A DNA stretch of 64,000 bases from Schistosoma mansoni (lineage: Eukaryota > Platyhelminthes > Trematoda > Strigeidida > Schistosomatidae): positions 43,153,975 to 43,217,974 of the forward strand of contig NC_031502.1 in assembly GCF_000237925.1 (NCBI RefSeq), written 5' to 3'. Below the pieces are notes generated by a model. The model was not told where the DNA came from. It saw nothing but the letters and a program-made list of their open reading frames with translations, and did no database searches. Within the stretch, counting starts at the first letter, position 1; every line of letters begins with the position of its first letter. A program made the position numbers and the translations under genes. Positions 35,701 to 45,090 of this stretch are shown here, piece after piece.

Positions 35701-38700
35701 TAATTGTTACAGAAACGACGTGAACCCTTTTTAAAGATGGTGACAACTATCGACTCATTCCATTATGTTGGAACACTCAAGCTCCCAAAACTTTGTAAAC
35801 AACTCAGTCAATTCTTTAGCCAGAATGTCACTACCATCTTTAAAAAGAGCGGGAGGTAGGCCATCTGAGCCCGGTGATTTTTAGCGTTTCAAGAGTAGTA
35901 GTTCCTTGCAGACCCGCCTTATTTGCTGGATCGGTGCCACATGCCATGGAAAGCCGGACAGTCTGATCGATGTTGCCGGAGCAGCAGGCCAGTTGAACTC
36001 TCTTTCGAAGAACTCGGCTCGTCGTCCAAGATGTCGATGGATGTTAGTGCTTGGCATCCCGTCATCCTCACAGATTGTTTCGCTCACACCAGACTTCTTG
36101 CTGTCAGTGGCTCGGATGAGTTGCAAGAGCTTCTGGCAGTTACCAAATGCAGCTGCTGCTTTTAGCTCATTAGTACGCTCCGACCACCAGGCTTCTCTGT
36201 CCTTACGCAAGCTTTGCCCAATTTAATTTCGCAACAGTCTTCGTTTGTGGTCAAGCTCACGGTCACCCGGAGTAGACCGACGGGCTTGGATGAGTTGTAA
36301 GAAGCCAGAAGAAACCCAGTGCTAATAAGCGGAACGTTTCGCGAAGCCGCAAGCGGCTTTACTTGCCATTTTCATGGCGTTACGCAGTTGCAACCAATGC
36401 TCATCTATACTTTTCGGTGGGATGGTAGCTAGCCTAGAAGCTAGCTCGGTTTGATAGTTAGTTGCAACAGAAGCTGCAATCAATTTACTGACGTCGATCC
36501 GTCTAGGATGATCAATTCGTTGGCCACTGAAATGTAAGATAAGATTGGCGCAGACCAGGGCATGATCAGACTCCAGATAGGTACTCCAAAAGGAGCGGCA
36601 GTCTTGTACACAACCACGCCAGCGGTAGCTGATCGCGATGTGATCAATCTGAGTCCAGGCTTGAGATGCAGAGGAAAGACGCCAGGTGGCACATCGGCGA
36701 TGACTGTGCCGAAAGTTAGTGCTAGCCAGAAACAGGTTGTAGTCTGCCCATGGTTGCAGTAGACGGTCCCCGTTATCTGACCTGCGACCAACAAGTTCCC
36801 ATCTGCCACCTAGACGACCCTCTTCTGTGCCTAGACGCCCGACCTGAGCATTCAAGTCTCCGGCTAGTACTACAATATCTGTCGATCGCGCTTTCTGGAG
36901 AAGAACAATTAACTGGTGGTAAAACTCATCCTTGATCGCATCAACACTGCAATCTGTCGAGGTGTACGCGGACATGACGAATAGACATCGTTTCTCATAT
37001 CGATTTCTTCTTACTTTGATAGAACTTTCTAATCTAACAGCACATATCCGACTGTTGATGCGAACCAATTGATTAGTGCTGCTTCAGCTCTCTAGCGCTC
37101 AGTGCGACGTCAGCTAAACCACACGAAGATGCCACAGGGCCCCTGGATAAACGCACGTAAGAAAAGCCTTTTGAAGCGACAGATGGAGAGCAAGTTCATA
37201 GTACTTCTAGAGTCCTGAATACGGGTCTCGGATAAACAACAAACGTGGATATTAAGACTTCCCAACGACATAGCCAGCCTTATCTGTTGTCCGATCTTCA
37301 TTAGTGTGTGAACGTTGAAGGAAGCATGTTTGAATGGTGTACGTGGTTTCAGAAAGACTGGTTCACTATTCATATTCGGTGGAAGCATTCACTTTCGACC
37401 AGACAGTGAATGGAGATCGTTTAGATAGAACAGTTTCCACCATAAGCGAGCTTCTGCATAGGTTGGAAAATGGGAGTACATGAAGTGGGAATAGAGGATG
37501 ATGAGTGACGTGATATATGAAAAGTTAATAATAGTAATAATAAATGAAGAATGAGTGCTATCAGGTGAATGGGAATTGTCTGAATTCTAATTGAAGCGAG
37601 CATAGTATTTCGTGAAGTAATTGTCATCTCATTGGATTTGTGTGTGGACTGTGATACTGCCTGGGTGCCCAGATCGAGGCAGATGGTTTTCTGTTACGTT
37701 CCTCACTGTCTGGTACTCCTAATTTGCGTCACTATTCTCGGAATTTTTCGAATAACCAGAACTTCCAAAGTTAGTAGCCGTCAGGATAATTTTGCTGTTA
37801 TGTGCGTATTTATATTTCATGTCCCATGTCACTTATTTTAGTTACATGCTCAGTCGATTTTCTGTTTGCTCTTCAGGTGTCTGTTTCTACGAAATATAAG
37901 GGACAATGAAGAAAAAGACAGTGCATTTCGTGGTATTTGTAATTTGATTACACTCAATCCTGCCGGTGTTTTACACGATTTCCTTTTCTTTTGTGACGCT
38001 GTAGCTTCTTGGAATAATCCTAAAGACGATTTAAAAGAGAGATTTAATGCTGTAAGTTTATCTTACCGCAACTTGATGTATAATACATCGTCAGTAAATT
38101 CATCTGTTACTGAATGGTTTGTTTGAAAAACTAGAATTTCTAGGTTTACTCGCTTTTTATTTATGTATGTTTGCTATTATACCAATCATTTGCTGTTTAC
38201 CAAATAGGTGGTCAGCGTTACTAATCAAAAAGCTAATATTAACTTCGAAGATGTTTAAAATTTATATTGCTTCTCACTTGATACGTAAATAAGCTGTCTG
38301 TCAAAAACTTACAGACTTTCAGTCAATATAGTTGTAAACCTAGCCAAATGAAGTTTTTTTTTTAAAGAGATTTACACATTCCAGTTCACTTAACATTAAG
38401 CTGAATGTAGGACTGAGTGAAAAATACCACTGACGATCAAACTGTCGGTTTTGAAAAGATATCTCCTGAGCAACCTGACAAGAAAATTGATCCACTAGTA
38501 GCAGTAGTCTTAATAACCTGGAAGAGTTGCTTCAAAGCCTTACAGTCAACGACATGGGGTTAAAATCGAGGTTTTTGTGGGTAGTTTACAAGAAATTAAC
38601 TTTGTGCTTTGAAAGTCTTGTAATGAACGAGGAATCATATGGGGAATGTGTCCTTAAAATATGAGAACCATACATTAAATACTTTACTTGCAAATCTTCC

Positions 38701-39462
38701 ATCAATTGTTCTTCACGTTCTGTATGATTCTTCGGCTTCGAAATTCTTCTCTATTTCCCTTTCTGTTTTCTTCAACTCTATCTTCTTAGCCTTCTGCTGC
38801 CAGGTTTTCCACTTCCGGTTTGTGGTACATACTACTTTTGTCTGTCGACATAAGTAGTATACACCACAGTCTTACCAACGGCGATGAAAGTCTGTGGAAC
38901 AAGGTTAGGTGTATATATTTAAGACCGACCTCCAACCGCTTCCTTCCGTCTTGAAAAAACAGTATCACTACAAGTGCTAATCTTCTGTGGAGGATACCTC
39001 TCATCATACCTCTGTTTTACCAACAGTACAACTCCGCCATTGGACCATAAGTTTGCTGCTTTTAGTTGTATCCCTCTTTAACGGACCTGCCTGATATGTT
39101 AGGACCATATGGAACAGGTGTCCTAGTCAATATAAGCCGGTTAGGTCATCCTGATATGCAAGACCGACCGCCACTATAAGGTAGCGGCTAAAGTTAGGAC
39201 AATAAATTATGAAAAATGTTGATCATTTCATGAATCCTTATATAGTTGTTTTCATTATCATGTGAACAAATTCGTTTAATTTTGTTAAATTGTTTATAAT
39301 TGTGTAATGACTGGAAAATATTCTTATGTTTTGTTATATTTATTCAACTATCAGATTTTACATGGGTTCAAAGTCCAGGTTGGAGAAGAGGATTGGAGTA
39401 AATTCTGGAGTCAGTGTCCTCCAATGCTTCGTGAACGGTTATCTCTTCAGTACAATCTTTGA
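23736..39462 (+). CDS. TNPO1: Transportin-1 (importin beta-2), complete, 16 exons
   Basis: A nuclear import receptor for PY-NLS cargo, made of HEAT repeats. Exons: 23736-23834, 23866-23941, 23982-24238, 24272-24405, 28356-28560, 28593-28772, 28804-28896, 28933-29134, 29167-29339, 29371-29595, 29630-29824, 30340-30685, 33219-33314, 34082-34157, 37877-38051, 39355-39462. They total 2640 bases (879 residues plus stop) against about 890 in human, and all joins keep frame. Start chosen at MSWFPDEDG, matching the human N-terminus (WKPDEQG); an upstream in-frame Met at 23676 is unconserved. Near-identical blocks include [64 protein letters not shown] and [14 protein letters not shown]. The acidic H8 loop is present ([10 protein letters not shown]), and so are both PY-NLS-binding tryptophans ([14 protein letters not shown]). 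Ten of the 15 introns are 31-40 bp; introns 4, 12 and 14 are 2.5-4 kb and full of retroelements. Confidence 0.98.
24816..25176 (-). repeat. Left copy of a 361-bp near-identical duplication
   Basis: It matches 26322-26682 over its full 361 bases with about four substitutions. It begins at TCCTTGG and is cut by the N gap at 25177. The sequence itself is the 3' part of a deleted CR1-like LINE, read on the minus strand. A heterozygous empty site or an assembly overlap explains it better than a true duplication (see findings). Confidence 0.9.
25177..25376. other. Assembly gap (200 N)
   Basis: Exactly 200 N between the left duplicate and LINE B1. The missing part of LINE B1 should lie here. Confidence 0.99.
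25377..26321 (+). mobile_element. RTE LINE copy B1, 3' part
   Basis: The C-terminal half of an RTE polyprotein related to but distinct from family A. The frame from 25508 to 26155 is open ([20 protein letters not shown] as FTYLGS counterpart, [40 protein letters not shown]). The upstream RT is lost in the gap or frameshifted ([17 protein letters not shown] near 25400). The 3' UTR ends with a tail of about 65 bp (GGCGCATATGTACCTGGTG to TTTAAATAAATAAATAAAATA, 26257-26321). The same tail closes the minus-strand copy B2 and the three short retroposons, which defines the family. Confidence 0.88.
26322..27146 (-). mobile_element. Internally deleted CR1-like LINE derivative
   Basis: The minus strand starts near 27124 with an ORF1-like segment ([19 protein letters not shown]). 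It continues with a second ORF1-like block in another frame around 26730-26880 ([21 protein letters not shown]). At 26725-26471 it gives an 84-codon frame that joins an ORF1-type segment ([10 protein letters not shown]) directly to the last part of ORF2 ([20 protein letters not shown] and [14 protein letters not shown]). Endonuclease and nearly all of RT are missing between them, with the frame kept. This looks like a short non-autonomous CR1 derivative of about 0.8 kb. The ORF1 assignment rests on resemblance I recall and is less certain than the ORF2 end. Confidence 0.6.
27147..27572 (+). mobile_element. LINE-B-derived short retroposon, copy nB1
   Basis: This copy begins inside the element at CCTACTCACTGCC, so it is 5' truncated against copies nB2 and nB3. 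It ends with the LINE-B 3' tail GGCGCATATTTATCTGGTG plus an A-rich end. It sits in transportin intron 4. The target duplication is unclear; only ATTTG could be one. It has no coding function; the apparent 79-codon minus ORF and 99-codon plus ORF are by-products of its sequence. Confidence 0.82.
27573..28355. other. Intron sequence without recognised feature
   Basis: The right end of transportin intron 4, AT-rich, with no repeat or exon I can identify. Confidence 0.5.
30939..31445 (+). mobile_element. LINE-B-derived short retroposon, copy nB2 (507 bp)
   Basis: Flanked by a perfect 13-bp target duplication ACTATAGAGAATG (30926-30938 and 31446-31458), so both ends are exact. It starts with GCCCCCAAATGCCCTGG and ends with GGCGCATATATATCTGGTG, the LINE-B tail and an A-rich run. 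The segment before the tail (about 31310-31375) resembles the 5' UTR of LINE B2. No protein is encoded. It was probably copied by the enzyme of LINE B. Confidence 0.92.
31593..32867 (+). mobile_element. RTE LINE copy A'1, 5' truncated
   Basis: Flanked by a target duplication TGGGAGCTC (31584-31592 and 32868-32876). It holds the last third of the polyprotein as one open frame (330 codons, 31646-32638: [16 protein letters not shown] through the C-terminal Trp-rich end), a short 3' UTR and a CTGA-type end. The catalytic box reads LEYTDDIVL, that is YTDD rather than YADD. It is about 98% identical to 54293-55570, so both are young. It lies in transportin intron 12 in the sense orientation. Confidence 0.92.
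33590..33990 (+). repeat. Diverged tRNA-like SINE relative
   Basis: Around 33833-33910 it matches the SINE at 14147-14430 (TTGGATGCCAACTTAGTAAT against TTGGATGCCGGTTCAGTGAT, then ATCTAAAT and a GGGTCCGATCC B-box-like stretch). The hammerhead-like core is not recognisable. It lies in transportin intron 13 (33315-34081). Confidence 0.45.
34178..37691 (-). mobile_element. RTE LINE copy B2, near full length
   Basis: It fills transportin intron 14 in antisense. The minus strand gives the endonuclease start ([23 protein letters not shown] near 37330-37190), the endonuclease body (37068-36322: [32 protein letters not shown]), the linker (36210-35881), RT (35696-35319: [28 protein letters not shown]) and the C-terminus (34815-34555: [20 protein letters not shown]). 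The 3' tail (TTTATTTATTTGAACATAAA on the plus strand) starts about 20 bases after the exon 14 splice donor. Upstream of the ORF about 300 bp of 5' UTR remain, ending at 37691. Several frameshifts and stops kill it. Confidence 0.88.
38052..39354 (+). other. Transportin intron 15
   Basis: A 1303-bp intron with a GTAAGT donor and a TCAG acceptor. The first 700 bases show nothing. The rest holds a decayed copy of an RTE 5' UTR-like repeat (38770-39195). Confidence 0.85.
38770..39195 (-). repeat. Decayed RTE family-A 5' UTR-like repeat
   Basis: The plus strand shows blocks in the same order as the 5' UTR of the LINE at 61594-61950: GACCGACCTCC-type and AACAGTACAACTCCGCC-type blocks, then TTTGCTGCTTTTAGTTGTAT against TTGCTGCTTTTGGTCTTAC, ACGGACCTGCCTGATATG against CCGACCTGTCTGGCATGG, and GCAAGACCGACCG near 39163. 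Identity is low, about 65-70% by eye. No coding part is attached. Confidence 0.5.
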
Positions 39463-40575
39463 GATTTTTGGTTTTTGAGTAATGCATGTTTTGGTCCTAA
39501 TTTTTGTTCGCGCCTACCCACTTTTACGTCGATTCAATGTTTTTACAATTGGCCTTCGCGTTTTTTCCTCGAGTATGGTTAACTATCTTACATCTGGCAT
39601 CCAGTGTTTTGATCAACCAAGTTAACTGATTCATGTAATGCGGTAAGAAAAGTCGCTTATCGAAAATGTAAAATGCCTATTTCATCAATGCTAAATTCGT
39701 CAGTGTTACTAGGTTGTGACATGTATCATCTTATGTTACTGGGAAACAGTTTTTTATAGCAATAGTACACAATCTTTTTAAAGCACTGGTACCTTATAGT
39801 TAGCACATATCTTAAAGACTACATTGAATTGTTAAAATGCTACGAAAAATTTAATCCAATTTATAGTATCTGGTTATTGTATTCCTGCACCTTATTCCTC
39901 ACTTGAGAAACCGTGTCTACTCCAGTTATCCAAGTTACATAACCGTTCGGGATAAAAAAGTAAACTATGCATCCATGTAATTTATTTGAATTTCATATTA
40001 AAGAACGTTAATTTATCGGTAACATCACTTGTTATCTGTAAGTGATATGACTACAGTCAGTCTATTTCTCTTTAAATTGCCGGGAATGTTAGCTGAAATG
40101 TTTAAAGACGTGAATGGATGGTAACATTTTGTTCCCCGCATAAATAAGAGTGTTTTCGTAACACAACCATTGTCTTATCCATAAGTTCTTTGGTGATTAG
40201 TTTTCAATTGTGACGTTTAAAAAATATGCGATCGACGATGGTACGTGATCACATAATACTTGATAAAGTGAGGATAGGCACTCTGTAACGAAAGGGAAAC
40301 CGATATGTTTGCAGATGTAACGTGTTACTTTCATCCAATCAATTACAGATGACTGGTTGAAGCTGGTTGGTTTCAGACACGTTTAGCATAACTTGGTAGA
40401 CGTGTGTTACATTTAATACAATAATTGATACAACGTGTTATAATTAACCTCGGTATTATGATCTCATCTGTTCAAACGTTAGTGACATAAAATTTATCCC
40501 CCAAACCACGTACATGCCCAATGACATGTAATTATGTTTATTCTAAATGTAATATTTTACATATAGTTGTGTTCT

Positions 40576-40581
40576 AATAAA
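40576..40581 (+). terminator. Candidate transportin polyadenylation signal
   Basis: AATAAA about 1.1 kb after the transportin stop codon. Other AATAAA-like words occur in this AT-rich flank, so the choice is uncertain. Confidence 0.3.
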
Positions 40582-40681
40582 CGGCAAACCTCATTTTTCA
40601 ACGAGTTGTTTTGCCTTTGATATCAGTTCATTTGTTAGCTTATGTCAATTTGTTCTTTGAATCATTTGTCTCAGTGGCATT

Positions 40682-40828
40682 ATGAAGTATCGACCACCAG
40701 TTTATAGATGTGTAATTAAACTAGAAGTTCTAAGCAATTTCCCAATAACCCGTTATATTGATGAATTTGTTATTCAAAGTACCGGAGAAGTATATTGCCC
40801 TTCTGGTGGTACGAAACCAGTGCAAGTA
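40682..40828 (+). other. Possible exon of unknown gene
   Basis: After a CTCAG at 40671-40675 an open frame reads MKYRPPVYRCVIKLEVLSN, then FPITRYIDEFVIQSTGEVYC and PSGGTKPVQ, and meets a GTAATT donor-like site. Its amino-acid composition looks protein-like and it matches no transposon in the window. It could be a 5' exon of the gene at 50744-58549 or of a separate gene, but I cannot connect it to another exon. Confidence 0.25.
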
Positions 40829-41809
40829 ATTAATTACCACACGTTACTTACTATCTCATCTTTCAGTATGTCTATTGTTTCTCGATTTTTAGTTATGATT
40901 CTCCATTTCATTACCGTAATATCCACCCTTTTTTAGATGAAATTAGAAGATCGTATGTCGCTTTAATAATTCTCCAGTCTGTATGTTTCACTGTTGGTTC
41001 AATCACTGCCGTATATAACTCCATCCGTTGAAAATATCGCTGTCAGTTCTCCGTTTTCCTTATTTTTCACTTGCACATGTTTTTCTGAGTTTTTTTTTAG
41101 ATATTTGACATGTTTTTGGTATGTCAAAGAGTGTTTTGAACACAACATGTTTTATCTTTTATTTTAAGGTATTCCTACGGTTTTCTCTACCAAACTATCT
41201 TTTTAATTTCATACAGTTCCAAGTCTATTCATCTTCTTTTTTTTGTCTTATGACTCTTAATTTTTTTTTACTTCCAGGAGTACTAGTTTGCGTGTTCAGA
41301 TAGGGCTAAGACTCGGGGATGATTAGGTTTAGTTGGGATAGGGGATTAAGGGTTATAGTAGTCAAGTAGATTAACAATTAAGGCTTTCCTTTGGGTATTA
41401 TTAAAAATTTAAGGGAATCAGGGATTAGGGCACATTCATTCTCCCAACCGAAATCTGGTTCGGAGTTATCTCTACTAAATATAAATAGTAGAATTAAGGA
41501 GAAAACATCTACACATCCTATACTATTGTATTTCTTTCAATTTTGTATTCAACTAAGTGTTAAGTTGTACTTTATTCTTTTGTATATGTCGATACCATTT
41601 ACTTTGTGATCTTCATTATCGTATACCACTTATAATAACAATATTGTACATTTTAAACTTTTCTAAGTTCTTTTATTATATGAGTTCATCTAAGATTGTG
41701 TGTCAAAAATTTAGTGTTCTTAAATGTTTCATCAATCGAGTATTGTGAGTCATATATCTTTTAAATTTTCAAACGGTTTTAAATTCTGTGTTGTTTATAC
41801 AGTTGTTAT

Positions 41810-41930
41810 AACTTGTACCCTTATTAATATATACGACGTAATGATACTGCCAATTAGGGAGCAGTGATTTGTCGTTCAGACCAATGACGCATGAAACCTG
41901 TACGAGCAGGCCAGAGTATAGATTATTTCG
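41810..41930 (+). repeat. Short dispersed repeat, copy 1
   Basis: The block GCCAATTAGGGAGCAGTGAT .. AGACCAATGACG .. CTGTACGAGCAG recurs at 43935-44020 (ACCAATTAGAGAACAGTGAC .. GGACCAATGACG .. GTGTACGAGCAG). Family unknown. Confidence 0.5.
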
Positions 41931-41939
41931 AAACCTTCG

Positions 41940-42345
41940 ATAGACCTAAAACGTTCTGAGTGTTTAGTATATTCTATAAGACTCACGCCACGTTTAATGC
42001 GTTCTCGCAATCGAAGAGCTTGTGTATTGTGATGGGTTTTAGCCGGATAAGTATTTTACAGTGACTTGTAGTGTCTCGATATATATCGGTCCTTAAAGAA
42101 TCTAGACTGTTGATCTGGAAGTTGGATCTACAGTAAGATCTGTAGTTGCTGCTTGGATTTCCAGTATGTTCACATATGTAGACTTCAGCCCTTGTGCCGC
42201 ATAAACCGCCATCCCAAACTTTCTGACCAACATTGTTCTGAGCTCTCCTTCCCATGTTTTCAACTGTCACTCTTTTGAAGCTCACCTAATTCCTGGCGCA
42301 TTATGTCCTTTGATCTTCCTTGCCCTCAAGATTCCACGTCAAGGT
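41940..42345 (-). mobile_element. RTE family-C LINE fragment C2
   Basis: Minus-strand remnants resemble family C (copy C1). FDCENALN near 42010 matches the FDYEKAFD region of RT. 42300-42345, which includes CAAGATTCCACGTCAAGG, matches 18785-18830 of copy C1, where the C-terminal TWNPEG box is encoded. Heavily decayed. Confidence 0.5.
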
Positions 42346-42359
42346 TTGCTTCGTGAAGC

Positions 42360-42475
42360 TGTTTCGACGGCATCGCTGCACATGCTGGCTGTCCTAGGGG
42401 AACACCTCTCTATAGTCAGCAGTACGACTACGCCCTCAGACCTTTTGCACACAATAAGCATAATCATGAGTTAAT
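42360..42475 (-). repeat. Second decayed RTE 5' UTR-like repeat
   Basis: GGCATCGCTGCACATGCTGG and GTCAGCAGTACGACTACGCC match AGCATCGCTGTTATGCTGG and GTCAGCAGTATGACTTCGCC in the 5' UTR of the LINE at 61700-61790. It directly follows the family-C fragment, so the two form a mosaic. Confidence 0.55.
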
Positions 42476-42479
42476 CTTT

Positions 42480-43079
42480 AAATCCAAATGATGTCATTAA
42501 AATATTCAGAATGGGAACAAAAGACTACGCGATCTAAGTTATGCGGAGTCTTCCATAATGAAAGAGATACTGCTGGAAAAAATACAAGAATTAGCCGTGC
42601 GCATCTCGGCATGACAGACTGTATTAAGGGACGACCTGCAGAAGTAGATGTAAATGGGCGCTGTCAAAATGGGTAGTAACCCTATATTTGAGGGTTTACA
42701 CTTTGTGGAATTTCGGAGCGCGATGAAATATAAACCACTCTTAGTGATGCGATAAGGTACTTTACAGAATCAAAGTTGTGCTCCGAAATGATGTACCTAT
42801 AACTTTGCGGTAACCGGTAGTAAACTGCATTTGCCGCTTCGTTTTGCCTTCTGACTTCATGCACACCGTTGAGATTTATATTATAATGGTTATCGAGGTG
42901 GTCGATTAGGGCAGCAAAGCTACCATAGACTGCTTTGATACAACTTGTGGGACAGTGAACAACATGACATCAAGAAAATATCTTCCAGAAAAATCCTCAT
43001 GGTGAGAGAGAAATGGGAGAATTCGGTAGATAATATAAAGTCAGTAGATGATATAGATATGCAAATATATCAGTCGGGA
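42480..43079. other. Non-coding, no recognised feature
   Basis: Short open frames only; probably old transposon debris. Confidence 0.4.
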
Positions 43080-43915
43080 AGAATTAAGAACAAATAAAGA
43101 ACCGAAAATCAAATCAATGGGAGACACAGTCAAATCAAAGTAAGCAACAAGAGGTTGAAGGTCGAAAATAACCAACCGACGTTTAAGTCTACACGATAGA
43201 CTGCAAGCTAAGTACAGAGGAGTTCGAGAACTACACCTCTGCACAAAGTTTGACGATGATATCGTTAAGAATAACGATAAAGGTTTCACAGTCAAACCAT
43301 CAAGTTCAGAGAACAGAACTAGAATGACGCAATTGTCACTCTAATTCTTAATACATAGTCGGGATGCTTCGCATCAAACCTCGGATCTGGCGTTCTCATC
43401 GGTTCCGTGGTTAAAATAATGTAAAGGATAATCGAGAAAACCATAATGACATAGTGGAAACTAACAACTTGTTAAACAATGAACAAAAGAGTTTCAGGAA
43501 AGAATTGTCTTTCAAACCGAAATTTCTTATAGCAAGTGACGGATGAACAGAAACGCTAGGTAATGGAAAATCAGCGAATTTTGTCTGTGCACAACTTTAG
43601 CAAGCCATTTGACATACTATTCAGTAGACTCCTTGTTAGGCCGAAAAATGTTGAAATTTCCCTATGTATTTTAGAGTAGATCAAAGATTTCCTGTTGGGT
43701 AATATACAGACATTAATGACGTTCTGGAGTTAATTACTTGGTAGAGCACCGCGAAGCTCTGTCTTGAATCACTTACATTTTCTACCGTATGTAAATGAAC
43801 CCCGAAGATCGTTCAGTCCATGGTGCTACGTTACACTCATTGTGAAGTGCTTGCGAGATATATCGGTAGACATAGATGCATGTGCACTTCGGACAGACTT
43901 AGTGTTATCTGTTGT
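43080..43915 (+). mobile_element. Decayed CR1/jockey-type LINE fragment D3
   Basis: From about 43460 the frames echo CR1 RT in order: NNEQKSFRKELSF (EQHGFRKGRSC), NFSKPFDILFSRLL (DFSKAFDKVPHNRL), IKDFLLGN (IKDFLVGR), LNHLHFLPYVNEPR (LFLLYVNDLPR) and CLRDISVDIDACALRTDL. The stretch 43080-43460 may be the preceding linker, which is less sure. Many stops; dead. Confidence 0.6.
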
Positions 43916-43934
43916 AGCCTTGTGCACCGTAAAC

Positions 43935-44020
43935 ACATATAACGAGATAATATCACCAATTAGAGAACAGTGACTTATAGACCGGACCAATGACGTGTAG
44001 ACGTGTACGAGCAGTCTACA
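43935..44020 (+). repeat. Short dispersed repeat, copy 2
   Basis: Partner of 41810-41930. It follows the CR1 fragment. Confidence 0.5.
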
Positions 44021-44234
44021 GTTCTCACGGGTCCTTTTTCTGCCTATCTCGGCCTGTTGAGTCCAGGACACAAATATCTGCTTCGGTTATATGAATTTTA
44101 TTTCAGACATAATGTGTTTATACATGAACAAATCAGACCACATTACACCATAATAAAGAATGTAACAATTGGTAGCAGTAAATAAATCCACAGAATCAAT
44201 AGCTCTGTGAGTCCACGACACTGGATGTTGGCCA

Positions 44235-44425
44235 CACCGGTATTAATGAACTCACCTAGCTGAAGGTGCTCGGTCAGGCATCCTTACCAGGTTACGAGTG
44301 GGAACGCTGTGCTCAACTCCTCCTACAACCGCTGGACATATTAGACCAGTCACTTCTCGGTATATCAAAAGATTATCAAATATATCTTCGAGACTCTTCG
44401 CTTTTGATTTCAGTAGGTTCGTACG
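44235..44425 (+). repeat. Short dispersed repeat, second family, copy 1
   Basis: GGGAACGCTGTGCTCAACTC and CCTACAACCGCTGGACA, then a CTTCGAGACTCTTCGC-type end, recur at 50260-50440 (GGTACGCCGTGCTAAGC, CCTACAACCGTTAGACA, GAGATCTTCGC). Unknown family. Confidence 0.5.
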
Positions 44426-45090
44426 TTTCGACTATAGAATATGTTACTGGTTAAAGTGTTGTCAAACTCAAAATACTTGTGGCATCTTCATTAGTGAGCC
44501 CAACGTGATCTGGTACACCAACTCTTGAACTGTGAGTCTGTTCTTATTCGGAACCACTTGTATAATTTCTTTGCCTTAATTTTTACATATCGTGATTTTT
44601 CCCATGTCCTGGATATTTTTCTTCCCTACATCCATTCCTATACTTGATATTCGTCATGACTCAGCAGAATACTAGGTTACTTAGGACCAAGACTCTTACA
44701 CCACCGTCGCTCTAGCTAGTGCCATTCTGGCCCGAAAACATCGGAGTCTGTTTCTGCCATTCAGAAGCTGACTTCCACGAACACGGCGTGACTGATCCAT
44801 GCGTCCAATTCCTCTCAGTAGTAAAGACACTACTGCGCAAATTCTACAAAGTACGCCACACACATTGCATTTACTAATGATGTCTCGGAAACTTACGGCA
44901 TTCTTAAATGGTCTATTCTTAAGCTAGTAGGTTTAACCGATCGACGATGGACAGATCCACTCCTCAAAAATATCGATCTACAGCATGGCACGGTTACAGA
45001 CACGTTGTCATGAATGAGATAGGTAATTGGTCAAGGAACTTTCAACGATGGCCTCTTTAGACAGGTTACTTGTCTAAGCTTCCTCAGTAG

